Positions 11,299 through 20,266 of a DNA stretch of 64,000 bases are shown piece after piece. Every line of letters starts with the position of its first letter. Within the stretch, counting starts at the first letter, position 1. Location: NCBI GenBank assembly GCA_020845755.1, contig JADLFE010000009.1, forward strand, positions 1 through 64,000, written 5' to 3'. A program made the position numbers and the translations under genes. The notes beneath the pieces were generated by a model, which saw only the letters and a program-made list of their open reading frames with translations, made no database searches and was not told where the DNA came from. The stretch is from Phycisphaerales bacterium (GTDB lineage Bacteria; Planctomycetota; Phycisphaerae; Phycisphaerales; UBA1924).

Positions 11299-12435
11299 AT
11301 GGCAAACGGCAAGTGGACCAAGAAAGAGCTTCTCTCCCGCCCGGTCGAGCACGTCGACATCACCTCGTTCGACGCCCGCCCGATCATCGACAGCTATCGC
11401 GAGATGGCGTACTCCTCGCGCACGCTCGCCCACGCGGCCGACATCTACTCGATGATGCTCAAGGACAAGGACTGCGCCGTCATCCTGACGCTCGCGGGCT
11501 CTTTGATCTCCGCCGGCCTGAAGCGGGCGATCGTCACGCTCATCGAGAACAACATGGTCGACGCGATCGTGTCGACCGGCGCCAACATCGTCGACCAGGA
11601 CTTCTTCGAGGGCCTGGGCTTCAAGCACTACATCGCGCCCGGGAGCCCCGAGGCCCCGCCCGTCGACGACATGACGCTTCGCAACTGGATGATCGACCGC
11701 ATCTATGACACCTACATCGACGAGGACGACCTCCGCGCCTGCGACGCGGCAACGCACGAGGTCTTCGATCAGTTCGAGCCCGGCGCCTACAGCTCGCGCG
11801 AGTTCATCGAGGCGATGGGCGCGTACCTGGCCAACAGCGCGAAATACTCCAAGAACGAGTCGATCGTCAAGACCTGCTATCAGAAGCGCGTGCCGATCTT
11901 CGTGCCCGCCTTCAGCGATTGCTCCGCGGGCTTCGGCATCGTGCTCCAGCAGACCGAGGCCATCGAGCAGGGACGCGGGCTGGTCGCGTTCGACAGCGGC
12001 AAGGATTTCCGCGAACTGACCGACATCAAACTGGCGTGCAAGGACACAGGCCTGCTCATGATGGGCGGCGGCGTTCCCAAGAACTTCGCGCAGGACATCG
12101 TCGTGGCGGCCGAACTGTTGAACGAGCGCAAGGGCGGCAAGGCCCGCGGCGACATCGGCATGCACAAGTACGCCATCCAGATGACCGTTGCCGACAGCCG
12201 CGACGGCGCTCTCTCGGGCTCCACGCTCCGCGAGGCGTGCAGTTGGGGCAAGGTCGACGTCGTGCACGAGCAGATGGTCTTCGGCGAGTTGTCGGCCCTG
12301 TTCCCGATCCTTGCCAGCGACGCCTACCACCGCAAGAACTGGAAGGGGCGCAAGGGCTTCAAGTTCGCCGACCTCTTCGAGAAGGGTGACGGGGTGCCGA
12401 CGTTCGCCGCCAAGAAGAAGGCCGGGGCGAAGTAA
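11299..12435 (+). CDS. deoxyhypusine synthase family protein
   Basis: A 378-residue NAD-dependent enzyme of the deoxyhypusine synthase fold. The family pattern is clear: LTLAGSLISAGLKRAI, DAIVSTGANIVDQDF, VPAFSDCSAGFG, LMMGGGVPKNF, MHKYAIQM and ACSWGKV. Lys318 in SWGK matches the lysine of the eukaryotic enzyme that forms the covalent spermidine intermediate. Bacteria lack eIF5A; related bacterial proteins make homospermidine or act in alternative polyamine routes. With speA nearby, a polyamine role is likely but the product is unknown. GGAGG (11288-11292) lies 6 nt before the ATG. Two hairpin terminators follow. Confidence 0.88.
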   Translation: MANGKWTKKELLSRPVEHVDITSFDARPIIDSYREMAYSSRTLAHAADIYSMMLKDKDCAVILTLAGSLISAGLKRAIVTLIENNMVDAIVSTGANIVDQDFFEGLGFKHYIAPGSPEAPPVDDMTLRNWMIDRIYDTYIDEDDLRACDAATHEVFDQFEPGAYSSREFIEAMGAYLANSAKYSKNESIVKTCYQKRVPIFVPAFSDCSAGFGIVLQQTEAIEQGRGLVAFDSGKDFRELTDIKLACKDTGLLMMGGGVPKNFAQDIVVAAELLNERKGGKARGDIGMHKYAIQMTVADSRDGALSGSTLREACSWGKVDVVHEQMVFGELSALFPILASDAYHRKNWKGRKGFKFADLFEKGDGVPTFAAKKKAGAK

Positions 12436-12441
12436 ATCGCC

Positions 12442-12465
12442 GACACGGGAAGACGAGCCCGTGTC
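12442..12465 (+). terminator. hairpin, first of two terminators
   Basis: GACACGGG (12442-12449) pairs with CCCGTGTC (12458-12465) around an 8-nt loop, six bases after the stop of the preceding gene. T-residues downstream are interrupted. Confidence 0.55.
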
Positions 12466-12484
12466 CATTTCGCTGTCGTTCGAG

Positions 12485-12512
12485 CGCCGCGGGACCAACA
12501 CCGCGGCGTTTT
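12485..12512 (+). terminator. rho-independent terminator
   Basis: CGCCGCGG (12485-12492) pairs with CCGCGGCG (12501-12508) around GACCAACA and is followed by TTTTC. It backs up the weaker hairpin just before it. Confidence 0.7.
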
Positions 12513-12637
12513 CACATTCACGTCGCGTGGGTACATGGTCGTCCCTCGGTCAAACGCCGGGCTTTCCAACGCCGCGGGCCCAAGTCTCGCGACCGAGAGG
12601 TTTCACCATCCTCCCACCACTCATCTACCCTTCCCCC

Positions 12638-13390
12638 ATGAATTCCTCGCTCTACACCTACGTCGGCCATCGCAATCTCCCGTTCATGAACCCGTTCGCC
12701 GACGCCACCATATCGCGCGTCATCGATCTGCTCGCGATGAGCCCGAACCAACTCGTGGTGGACTTCGGCGCTGGCTGGTGCGAGTTCCCGCTCCGCCTGA
12801 TCGAGAAATACGCCGTCCACGCCGATTGCGTCGAGTTGTCGCCGCTGATCGCCGGCGAGGCCCGCGCCCGTGCCGCCAAGCGCGTCGACCCCGAGCGAAT
12901 CCGCATCCACGAGGGCGACGCGGGTACGTTCAAGGCGACCATCCCGCCCGCCGCGTTCGACCTCACCATCTGCATCGGCTCCTCGCACGCGCTGGGCGGC
13001 CCGGAACTGGCGATGACCACGCTCACCCGCCTCACGCGTCCGGGCGGGCGCGTGCTGGTCGGGGAGGGCTTCTGGAAGGCCGCCCCGAACGACGAGTACC
13101 TGAAGGCGACCGGGCTGAGCGTGTCCGAATTCGGCGTCTTCACGACCGGCGTCGCGCTGGGGGTGCAGGCCGGGCTCATGCCCGAACTTTGCCTCTCGGC
13201 CACCGAGCGCGAGTTCGACGAATACGAGTGGTCCCATCAGCGTGCGATCGAGGCCTACGCGAGCGAACATCCCGCCGACGATCAGGCGCTGGGTCTGCTG
13301 TCGCGCGGGCGAGTGTGGCGTGAGAACTACCTGCAGTACGGGCGTGACGTTCTCGGATTCGCCCTGTATTTGCTGCGAAAACCCACCTAG
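12638..13390 (+). CDS. class I SAM-dependent methyltransferase
   Basis: A 250-residue soluble methyltransferase of unknown substrate. Motif I is VVDFGAGWCEFPLRL, the acidic end of strand 2 is DCVELSPL, the post-I loop has IHEGDAG, and motif IV is FDLTICIGSSHALGG, followed by LTRPGGRVLVGEGFWK. That is the usual order for the Methyltransf_11/25 group. The start ATG 12638 has a purine-poor leader without Shine-Dalgarno; a leader this short of signals makes the start uncertain. A single-gene unit after the two terminators. Confidence 0.82.
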   Translation: MNSSLYTYVGHRNLPFMNPFADATISRVIDLLAMSPNQLVVDFGAGWCEFPLRLIEKYAVHADCVELSPLIAGEARARAAKRVDPERIRIHEGDAGTFKATIPPAAFDLTICIGSSHALGGPELAMTTLTRLTRPGGRVLVGEGFWKAAPNDEYLKATGLSVSEFGVFTTGVALGVQAGLMPELCLSATEREFDEYEWSHQRAIEAYASEHPADDQALGLLSRGRVWRENYLQYGRDVLGFALYLLRKPT

Positions 13391-13475
13391 GCAGCCCGGA
13401 ACCGACCCGAATCCCGAGGTGTCTTGAACGCTCCTACCCTTCTCCCCAGATTTCGCACTTCACGAAAGGAAGTTC

Positions 13476-14330
13476 ATGCGTTGCTCCGCTCTCGTCGTCG
13501 CGCTGGCCGGTCTCGCGCTGTGCGTTTCCCCCGCGATGGCCCAGGACACCAAGCCCGAAACCAAGCAGGAAAACAAGCCCACCGAGCCCATCAACGCTCA
13601 GGTTGTTCAGAACTTAGCGCCGGTGCCTCAGCCGATCCCGGTTCCGGACGGCCCGGTCGTCAAGAAGGCCGAACTCGAGGGGGGAGTGATTGCTGAGGAC
13701 ATCACGATCGGGACCGGGTATGAAGTCAGGCCCGGCGGCGCGGTCGTCGCCCACTACCACGGCACGCTCAAGGCCGACCCGACGAAGGTGTTCGACTCCT
13801 CCTTCACCCGCGGCGAGCCGGCAATTTTCCCGCTCGACGGTGTCATCAAGGGCTGGCAGATCGGCGTCCCCGGCATGAAGGTCGGCGGCGTGCGTCGCCT
13901 TACGGTCCCCGCCGCCCTGGCCTATGGCGAGCAGAGCCCATCGCCCGACATCCCGGCCAACTCCGACCTGGTATTCGTCGTGCAACTGGTCGACGCGATG
14001 CAGATCATCGACATCGAGGAGGGGACCGCGGGCGGCGAGGCCGTCGCGGGCCAGTGCGTTGCCGTTACCGCTCACACCATCAAGGACGGTGAGGGCAAGA
14101 CCCTCGACACCTGCGACAGCAAACTGCCCCACGTGTGGTTCCCGGGCGAGTTCGCGCCCGTTGAGTGGGGTCTCAACGGCATGAAGCCCGGCGGCAAGCG
14201 GAAGATCATCGTTCCCAAGCAGTTCAACCTCGGCTCTGCCAATGGCAAGCCGGACTGGACGCAGAACGTCCCGCTGGAGATCGAGGTCAGCCTCATCACC
14301 GCGCGCAATCTGCCGCAGCGCCAGCGCTGA
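13476..14330 (+). CDS. secreted two-domain FKBP-type peptidyl-prolyl isomerase
   Basis: A 284-residue exported protein: signal peptide 1-22 (AMAQ cleavage), a Pro/Lys/Glu linker, then an FKBP domain at about 70-172 (VVAHYHGTL, KVFDSSFTRGEP, GVIKGWQIGVPGMKVGG, VPAALAYGE). A second, diverged FKBP-like domain at about 178-280 retains DGEGKTLDT, GLNGMKPGGKRKIIVP and the final strand, but lacks the VFDSS and AYG signature residues. It should assist folding of proline-containing proteins in the periplasm, with the second copy perhaps binding only. AGGA lies close before ATG 13476. Confidence 0.9.
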   Translation: MRCSALVVALAGLALCVSPAMAQDTKPETKQENKPTEPINAQVVQNLAPVPQPIPVPDGPVVKKAELEGGVIAEDITIGTGYEVRPGGAVVAHYHGTLKADPTKVFDSSFTRGEPAIFPLDGVIKGWQIGVPGMKVGGVRRLTVPAALAYGEQSPSPDIPANSDLVFVVQLVDAMQIIDIEEGTAGGEAVAGQCVAVTAHTIKDGEGKTLDTCDSKLPHVWFPGEFAPVEWGLNGMKPGGKRKIIVPKQFNLGSANGKPDWTQNVPLEIEVSLITARNLPQRQR

Positions 14331-14348
14331 TCACCACGCCTTTCCTCT

Positions 14349-14376
14349 CGCGGAATCTCCTAACGGACATTCCGCG
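14349..14376 (+). terminator. possible hairpin terminator after the FKBP gene
   Basis: CGCGGAAT (14349-14356) pairs with ATTCCGCG (14369-14376) around a 12-nt loop. It lies 19 nt past the FKBP stop; no T-run follows. Confidence 0.4.
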
Positions 14377-14464
14377 GGCTTATCCCCTGGTATCCCTCGC
14401 CTCGATGAGTGTGATGCAACCGCGCGAGGGTGAGTCGGTAGACTCATCTCCCTCGGAGGTCTCC

Positions 14465-16012
14465 ATGCGCGCATCGAAGTTCATCAATCTCCTTTCGCTG
14501 TCGGCCCTGGTCCTGACCTCGCAGGTGATCGCGCAGCAGAACACCGCGCCCACTCAGGAACCATCGACAACCACCGCCGCTCCAGCGCAGGCAGTCAGGG
14601 CTTCGGCCTTCCGCATCACCCTCGATCCCGCGCACTTCAAGGCCGCCTATTCGGGGCGCGTCTACATCGCGCTGGGCAGCGAGGGAGGGCGCGGCGAGCC
14701 ACGCATGTCGATGGGAGAATGGGGCGGCGGCTCGCAGGTCCTCGCCGTTCCCGTCGACAACATGCCTCCCGGCGGCGTGATCAACGTCGACGCCACCGCG
14801 CTCGGTTTCCCAAAGAACTACGCCGACATCAAGCCCGGACGCTATCGCGCCCAGGCCATCATCAAGAACAGCCCCGACAGCCCAAACCCCGGCCGCGGCC
14901 CGGGCGACCTCTACAGCAAGCCCATCCTCGTCGACTTCACCAGCGGCACCGGCGACGTCGTCGAGCTCACCCCCACCGATGTCGTGAAGGAACGCCCCTT
15001 CCGCGAGAACGAACGCGTCAAGGTCGTCGAGATCAAGAGCGAAAAACTCTCCGCGTTCTATGGCCGCGAGGTCAAGGCCCGCGCCGGCGTCTACCTCCCC
15101 AAGAACTGGGTCGATGATCCCGGCAAGTCATACCCCACCATCTACTTCATCACCGGCTTCGGCGGCGACCACAAGAGCATCATGTTCATGTCCCAGTTGA
15201 TCCCCACCGATGGGAGCGCCGACGACGTCATGCTCGTCGTCCCCGATCCGATCTGCGAACTCGGGCACAGTGTCTTCGCCGACTCGGCCAACAACGGCCC
15301 GCGCGGCGCCTCGCTCATGGAAGAACTCATCCCCGAGGTCGAAAAACGCTTCCACGGCGCGCGTGACGCCTCGCGCCGCTACGTCACCGGCATCTCCTCC
15401 GGCGGCTGGGGGAGCCTCTGGCTCGCCGTCGCGTACCCCGATGCCTGGGCCGGGTGCTGGTCCCACTGCCCCGACCCCGTCGACTTCCGCGACTTCCAGC
15501 GCATCAACCTCTACGCCGACAATGCCAACATGTACCGCGACGAGAATGGCCAGCGCCGCCCGCTCTCGCGCAACGGCGACGTCGTCTCGCTCTGGTACGA
15601 CGACTTTGTGCGTCAGGAAACCGTCATGGGCCCCGGCGGGCAAATCCACTCGTTTGAGGGCGTCTTCAGCCCGAAAGGGCCCGACGGCAAGCCGCTCTCG
15701 CTCTTCGATCGGGTGACGGGCAATGTCGATCCCAAGGTCGCCAAGGCATGGGAGCCCTACGACATCCGCCTGGTGATGGAGCGCAACTGGAAGACCCTCG
15801 GGCCGAAACTCACGGGCAAACTCCACATCTATGCCGGCGAGGTCGATACGTTTTATCTTGAAGGAGCGACACGGCTTTTGCAGAAGTCACTCAGGGACCT
15901 TGGGAGTGACGCCGAGGTCGTGGAGGTTGCCGGAATGTCCCACACCATCTATCCCGGGGGCCTGCAATCCATGTTCAAAGCAATCGCCGAACAGCGCGCC
16001 AAGGGCAAGTAG
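14465..16012 (+). CDS. secreted alpha/beta-hydrolase (putative esterase)
   Basis: A 515-residue exported protein: signal peptide ending near VIAQQ, an N-terminal beta-sandwich-like domain (about 45-190), and a putative-esterase (esterase D type) alpha/beta-hydrolase domain from about residue 210. The nucleophile elbow is GISSGG (Ser311). The other triad candidates are Asp461 in AGEVDTFYL and His493 in GMSHTIY. It probably hydrolyses ester links of polysaccharide or small-molecule substrates outside the cytoplasm. GGAGGT (14455-14460) stands 4 nt before ATG 14465. The substrate cannot be told from sequence. Confidence 0.87.
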   Translation: MRASKFINLLSLSALVLTSQVIAQQNTAPTQEPSTTTAAPAQAVRASAFRITLDPAHFKAAYSGRVYIALGSEGGRGEPRMSMGEWGGGSQVLAVPVDNMPPGGVINVDATALGFPKNYADIKPGRYRAQAIIKNSPDSPNPGRGPGDLYSKPILVDFTSGTGDVVELTPTDVVKERPFRENERVKVVEIKSEKLSAFYGREVKARAGVYLPKNWVDDPGKSYPTIYFITGFGGDHKSIMFMSQLIPTDGSADDVMLVVPDPICELGHSVFADSANNGPRGASLMEELIPEVEKRFHGARDASRRYVTGISSGGWGSLWLAVAYPDAWAGCWSHCPDPVDFRDFQRINLYADNANMYRDENGQRRPLSRNGDVVSLWYDDFVRQETVMGPGGQIHSFEGVFSPKGPDGKPLSLFDRVTGNVDPKVAKAWEPYDIRLVMERNWKTLGPKLTGKLHIYAGEVDTFYLEGATRLLQKSLRDLGSDAEVVEVAGMSHTIYPGGLQSMFKAIAEQRAKGK

Positions 16013-16063
16013 CGGGGTTCGGCGGCGCGATCAATGCGTGTCGTCGTTCGCTACCATCGGGCC

Positions 16064-16822
16064 ATGGACTTGTCATTGCCCGAGATCATGCGCGAGTATC
16101 GCCTGAGCATCCGCGGCGTGATTCACGTGGGCGCGCATCTCGGGCAGGAGGCGGGGGTATATCGGGAGTGCGGGATCGGGCGGCAGTTGTGGATCGAGCC
16201 GCAGCCGGACATCTTCGCGAGGTTGTGCGCGAGTCTTCCGGAGAGCCTGCTCGTGAAAGCGGTGAACGTCGCATGCGGCGAGGCGCCGGGCGTGGCGACG
16301 ATGCACGTTCTCTCGGGGAATGAGGGAAAGTCGAACTCGTTGCTCGAGCCCAAACTCCATCTGCAGAAGTGGCCGGAGTTTCAGCCGGGAGCGAAGATCG
16401 ATGTTGCGGTGAAGCGTCTGGACGATGTGATCGAGGAGCAGGGGCTCCGGGGCGAGGACTTCAACCTCATCTGCATCGATACGCAGGGGTTTGAGTTGCC
16501 GGTGCTGCGCGGGGCGACGAGGCAGTTAACGAAGGTCGACGCGCTGGTGTGCGAGGTGTCGGCGGTTGAACTGTACAAGGGCGGCACGCTGGTGCGCGAC
16601 CTTGATGCATTTCTTTGCGAGCGTGGGTTCCTCCGCGTCAAGACCAAGTGGGCCTCAGGCTGTTCGGGCGATGCGCTGTATGTACGGCGCGGTTTGTTGT
16701 CACCGTTCACGCGGGCGAAGATCACGCTGCTCGGTGGTCAGGGGCATGTGCCGTCGCGGCGCGCGATGCGTGAGATGCGTGCGAAGACAGGCACACACAC
16801 TGGTGGCCAAGGGCACTCGTGA
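16064..16822 (+). CDS. FkbM family methyltransferase
   Basis: A 252-residue SAM-dependent methyltransferase of the FkbM group, which usually O-methylates sugars or small metabolites. Motif I is GVIHVGAHLGQEAGVY, then WIEPQPDIFARL, NVACGEAPG, KRLDDVIEE and NLICIDTQGFELPVLRGA, the typical FkbM end. ATG 16064 starts the protein some 20 residues before motif I as expected; ATG 16034 in the same frame is possible. The C-terminal 30 residues are basic and unrelated to the domain. It probably shares a transcript with ispD downstream. Confidence 0.88.
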   Translation: MDLSLPEIMREYRLSIRGVIHVGAHLGQEAGVYRECGIGRQLWIEPQPDIFARLCASLPESLLVKAVNVACGEAPGVATMHVLSGNEGKSNSLLEPKLHLQKWPEFQPGAKIDVAVKRLDDVIEEQGLRGEDFNLICIDTQGFELPVLRGATRQLTKVDALVCEVSAVELYKGGTLVRDLDAFLCERGFLRVKTKWASGCSGDALYVRRGLLSPFTRAKITLLGGQGHVPSRRAMREMRAKTGTHTGGQGHS

Positions 16823-16909
16823 GGCGCGAGGGAGATGGCACGGGATTGAACTGATTCGCGGATGCCCGCGGCTCGACCCGAGGCCGAGGTGGATGAACTA
16901 CCATCGAGC

Positions 16910-17761
16910 ATGAAGATCGGCGTCATCATTCCGGCCGCGGGCGCGAGCGCCCGCTATCGCACCGAAGCACAGCGTTCCAAACTCGACGAGGACCTGGGTG
17001 GCAAGTCGGTGCTGCAGCGATCGGTCGAACTCTTTACCAAACTCGATTCACCGGACTGGACGATTACGTCGATGGTGGTCGCGGGCCCGGCGGCGGACGA
17101 CGCGTTCGCGGAGTTCAAGCAGCGGCACGCGGACAAATTGGCGATCCTGGGCGTAACGCTCGTTCGCGGCGGGCTGGTGCATCGCTGGGAGACCGTGAAG
17201 AACGCCCTGGCGGCGGTGCCCGCTGATTGCACGCACATCGCGGTGCATGACGCGGCGCGTCCCTGCACGCCGATGGAATTGATCGAGCGCCTGCTCGATG
17301 CGGCGATGAAGCACGCGGCGGTGGTGCCGGGCGTGCCCGTGCCGGACACGATTAAACGGACGATCGAGATCGACGCGCCCGCGGCGGGGCGTGATCCGCT
17401 CGCGGCGATCCTGGGCGATGACGCGCCGAGCGGGAGCAAGAAGATGCGGCTGGTGGAAGCGACGCTGGATCGTGCGGATGTATACGCGATCCAGACGCCG
17501 CAGGTGTTCCGGGCCGACGTGCTGCGCCGCGCCTATGAGCAGAGTGATCTCTCGAGCACGGACGACGCGTCGCTGGTGGAGCGGCTCCTGGCGAAGGAGA
17601 ACCCGCCGGCGAGGGTCGGTTGCTCGCCGGAGAATTGCGTGGTGGTGCTGGACGCGGACCCGCGGAACATCAAGATCACGCGGCTCGGGGATTTGCGGAT
17701 GGCGAGGTCGATTCTGGGAGTGAGCGGGCCGCAGGATAAGCCGGCGCATCGAAGGTTCTGA
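16910..17761 (+). CDS. ispD: 2-C-methyl-D-erythritol 4-phosphate cytidylyltransferase
   Basis: Adds CMP from CTP to methylerythritol 4-phosphate in the non-mevalonate isoprenoid pathway. Recognised by IIPAAGASARY, RWETVKNALAAV, HIAVHDAARPCTP, TIKRT, IQTPQVFRADVLRRAY, TDDASLVE and the closing NIKITRLGDLRMA. At 283 residues it is longer than E. coli IspD (236); the extra length is mostly an insertion around residues 145-185 (AAGRDPLAAILGDDAPSGS). The start ATG 16910 has no clear Shine-Dalgarno. No other gene of the pathway is in the window. Confidence 0.93.
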   Translation: MKIGVIIPAAGASARYRTEAQRSKLDEDLGGKSVLQRSVELFTKLDSPDWTITSMVVAGPAADDAFAEFKQRHADKLAILGVTLVRGGLVHRWETVKNALAAVPADCTHIAVHDAARPCTPMELIERLLDAAMKHAAVVPGVPVPDTIKRTIEIDAPAAGRDPLAAILGDDAPSGSKKMRLVEATLDRADVYAIQTPQVFRADVLRRAYEQSDLSSTDDASLVERLLAKENPPARVGCSPENCVVVLDADPRNIKITRLGDLRMARSILGVSGPQDKPAHRRF

Positions 17762-17788
17762 TAGCCTGCGCCGGGTTGGAGGCGCGGC

Positions 17789-18361
17789 ATGAAGCAAACG
17801 CAGGATCTGTCCAGGCGTCGCGGGATCTGTGTGATGGCGGCGTGGGTGTGCGGCGTGCTGGCGGCGCTGACGGGCGCGATGTGGATCGCGGGGAACCTTG
17901 CAACGCCATCGATCGGAGCCGGCGGGGTCTGCGTCTTTGTGTCGCCGTCGCAGTTGCAGGTGGCGGTCGCGAACCAGCCGGTGATTCGCAGGGCGGAGGG
18001 GTGGTTCTTCCCGCGGGCGATGGCAGGGGTCATCATGTCCGGCAGCATCGTGCGTCCATCGACGTCGACAGCATCGATGACGGTGAGTACGCAGAGCGGG
18101 GCGGTTGTGGCGATCTCGCTGCGGGTGGTGTCCGTGCCGCTGTGGCAGATGCTGGCGGTGCTGTTGATCGTGGGCGGCGGCGCGTTGCGGATCTCGCGGC
18201 GGATGTTCCCGGGCGGTCATTGCAGCACGTGCGGATATGACCTGCAAGGGCTGGAGCCGGGCAAGTGTCCGGAGTGCGGCGACGGATTCGTGGCAAGTGT
18301 GACTGCGGCGGTGAGGCGAATGATCAACTCCCAAAGTCGTGCTTGGATGGTGAGAGTTTGA
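17789..18361 (+). CDS. membrane protein with CGYDLxG zinc ribbon
   Basis: A 190-residue protein with two membrane helices (about 14-36 and 115-133) and an extracytoplasmic segment between them. The C-terminal cytoplasmic part has CSTCGYDLQGLEPGKCPECG, a four-cysteine zinc ribbon that recurs in many otherwise unrelated membrane proteins of Planctomycetota. GGAGG (17778-17782) lies 6 nt before the ATG. It follows ispD by 27 bp. Function unknown. Confidence 0.75.
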   Translation: MKQTQDLSRRRGICVMAAWVCGVLAALTGAMWIAGNLATPSIGAGGVCVFVSPSQLQVAVANQPVIRRAEGWFFPRAMAGVIMSGSIVRPSTSTASMTVSTQSGAVVAISLRVVSVPLWQMLAVLLIVGGGALRISRRMFPGGHCSTCGYDLQGLEPGKCPECGDGFVASVTAAVRRMINSQSRAWMVRV

Positions 18362-18468
18362 CGTGACACGCGGAGGCACGGATCTGAGGACAGGGTCCGT
18401 GGCACGCACGCCAATGGACAGGCCGGGAAGGACGGACGATGCACGTTGCGGCCCGCTAGACTGTCCGC

Positions 18469-18882
18469 ATGGCTGAGACCATCTTCACCAAGATCATCCG
18501 CGGAGAGATTCCGTGCCACAAGGTGTATGAGGACCCGCACGTGCTGTCGTTCCTCGACATCTTTCCGTTGTCGCGCGGGCACACGCTCGTGATCCCCAAG
18601 CAGGAAGTTGCGACGGTCGATCAACTGTCGGATGAAACTGCGGCAGCGATCGGGCGTGCCTTGCCACGGATCTGCCGAGCGGTGCTGAAGGTGAGCGGAG
18701 CTACGGCGTACAACATCCTGCAGAACAACGGCACTGGGGCGCACCAGGCCGTGTTCCACGTGCATTTCCACATCATCCCGAAGTATGAGAACGGCGAGGG
18801 GCTGGGGATCGTGTGGAAGCCGGGCAAACTGGACAGCGGTACTGGCGCGATGATGGCGGCTGAAATCGCCCGGGCGATGTGA
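18469..18882 (+). CDS. HIT family nucleotide hydrolase
   Basis: A 137-residue histidine-triad protein with FTKIIRGEIPCHKVYED at the start and FHVHFHIIPK near the end; the triad is His97-Val-His99-Phe-His101, with catalytic His99. Bacterial HinT-type members hydrolyse AMP-linked phosphoramidates and similar nucleotides in the cytoplasm. The length and motif order match the Hint/PKCI branch. The upstream 107 bp carry no strong ribosome binding site. Confidence 0.92.
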   Translation: MAETIFTKIIRGEIPCHKVYEDPHVLSFLDIFPLSRGHTLVIPKQEVATVDQLSDETAAAIGRALPRICRAVLKVSGATAYNILQNNGTGAHQAVFHVHFHIIPKYENGEGLGIVWKPGKLDSGTGAMMAAEIARAM

Positions 18883-19020
18883 GCGGCCCCCTCGTTGGCG
18901 ATTCACCGCGGAGATCACGGAGAGTGGCCAGTGCGCCGGCGAGAATGTTCGGCCGGAGTCACCGCGCCGATCGGGCGTGATCGAATTCTTCAGGGTTCAC
19001 GACGCGGTGTGCTCACAAGG

Positions 19021-20097
19021 TCAGTTCGCGAACGGCCCATCGTGAGTTTCGCCCGAAGCGGGCGGCTTCCAGCCCGGCACGGCGTGCCCCTCCGGATGGA
19101 CCATCCGCCACAGACGCTCCAAGAGCGGGCGGAGATTCTGGCGTGCGGCGCCGGAGATGTCGATCGTGTCGCGCCCGGGCACGAGCCCGAGCCCCTCGCA
19201 CACCAGCGAGATCGCGATCTTCTTTTCCTCGTCGTCGATGAAGAGATCGGTCTTGTTGAGGACGATCAACTCGGGCTTTTCGGCCAGTGCCCGCGAGTGC
19301 TGCGCGAGTTCCTTGCGAACTACGCGGTAGTTTTCGACCGGGTCCGAACCGTCGGCGGGCTGGAGATCCAGCAGGTGGACAATGACGCGGGTGCGATCGA
19401 TGTGGCGGAGGAAGTCGTGCCCGAGGCCGGCGCCCTTGGAGGCGCCCTCGATCAGGCCGGGGATGTCGGCCAGCACGAGGCGACGTTCGGGGTCGAGTTC
19501 GGTGATGCCGAGTTGCGGGCTCAGGGTCGTGAAGGGATAGTCGGCGATCTTTGGATTGGCGCGGGTCAGGGCGGCCAGCAGCGTTGACTTGCCCGCGTTG
19601 GGCTTGCCGACCAGACCCACGTCGGCGATGAGTTTCAGTTCGAGGCGGACTTCGAGTTCCTCGCCTGGCTCCCCGGGGTCGGCATTGCGCGGGGTCTGGT
19701 TACTGGGGCTCTTGAAGTGCTCATTGCCCCAGCCGCCCTTGCCGCCCTTGGCGACAATGACGCGGTCACCGGGCTTGAGGTCGTGGATGAGGTCGCCGGT
19801 CTTGGCGTTAAAGACCAGGGTGCCGGGCGGGAGGCGGATGATGCAGTCGCGGCCGCCCTTGCCGGAGCACTGCTTGGCGCCGCCTGGGTCGCCGTTCTGG
19901 GCGTTCCAGAGGGTGAGGCCGCGGAAGTCGTAGAGGGTGTGGAGGCCGTCCTCGGCCTGGAGGACGACGTTGCCGCCGTCACCGCCGTTGCCGCCGTTGG
20001 GTCCGCCCTTGGGCTCGCCGAGTTCGCGCCGGAAAGCGACGCAGCCGTTGCCGCCGGAGCCGGCGCGGACGGTGATGATGGCTTGGTCAACGAACAT
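19021..20097 (-). CDS. obg: GTPase Obg/CgtA
   Basis: A 358-residue GTPase that acts in 50S ribosome maturation and stress control. The N-terminal Obg domain (1-158) is glycine-rich (GGPNGGNGGDGGNVVL). The G domain has GKPNAGKS (164-171), DIPGLIEGAS and NKTD. The protein stops soon after the G domain, so it lacks the C-terminal OCT domain found in some Obg proteins; many species lack it. Start ATG 20097 opens with MFVDQ as in the family; the leader is pyrimidine-rich without Shine-Dalgarno. It is convergent with the HIT gene. Confidence 0.96.
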   Translation of the reverse strand: MFVDQAIITVRAGSGGNGCVAFRRELGEPKGGPNGGNGGDGGNVVLQAEDGLHTLYDFRGLTLWNAQNGDPGGAKQCSGKGGRDCIIRLPPGTLVFNAKTGDLIHDLKPGDRVIVAKGGKGGWGNEHFKSPSNQTPRNADPGEPGEELEVRLELKLIADVGLVGKPNAGKSTLLAALTRANPKIADYPFTTLSPQLGITELDPERRLVLADIPGLIEGASKGAGLGHDFLRHIDRTRVIVHLLDLQPADGSDPVENYRVVRKELAQHSRALAEKPELIVLNKTDLFIDDEEKKIAISLVCEGLGLVPGRDTIDISGAARQNLRPLLERLWRMVHPEGHAVPGWKPPASGETHDGPFAN

Positions 20098-20209
20098 CAG
20101 GAGGGAAGGATAGGAGGCGGGCGTTGTCGGAACGGAGATTCGCAGCGTCAATCCGAGGAATCGGTCGGATGGTTGCGGGCGGCGATGCCGGCGCGGACCA
20201 GCGTCAACG

Positions 20210-20237
20210 AAAAACCGGGCGTCAATCGACGCCCGGT
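20210..20237 (-). terminator. rho-independent terminator upstream of obg
   Basis: On the minus strand ACCGGGCGTC and GACGCCCGGT form a perfect 10-bp stem around a 4-nt loop, followed by TTTTT. It should end minus-strand transcripts from the S1 gene and small genes, isolating obg. Confidence 0.85.
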
Positions 20238-20266
20238 GAGTGAAACGCGTTCGTTGAAGTTCGCTG

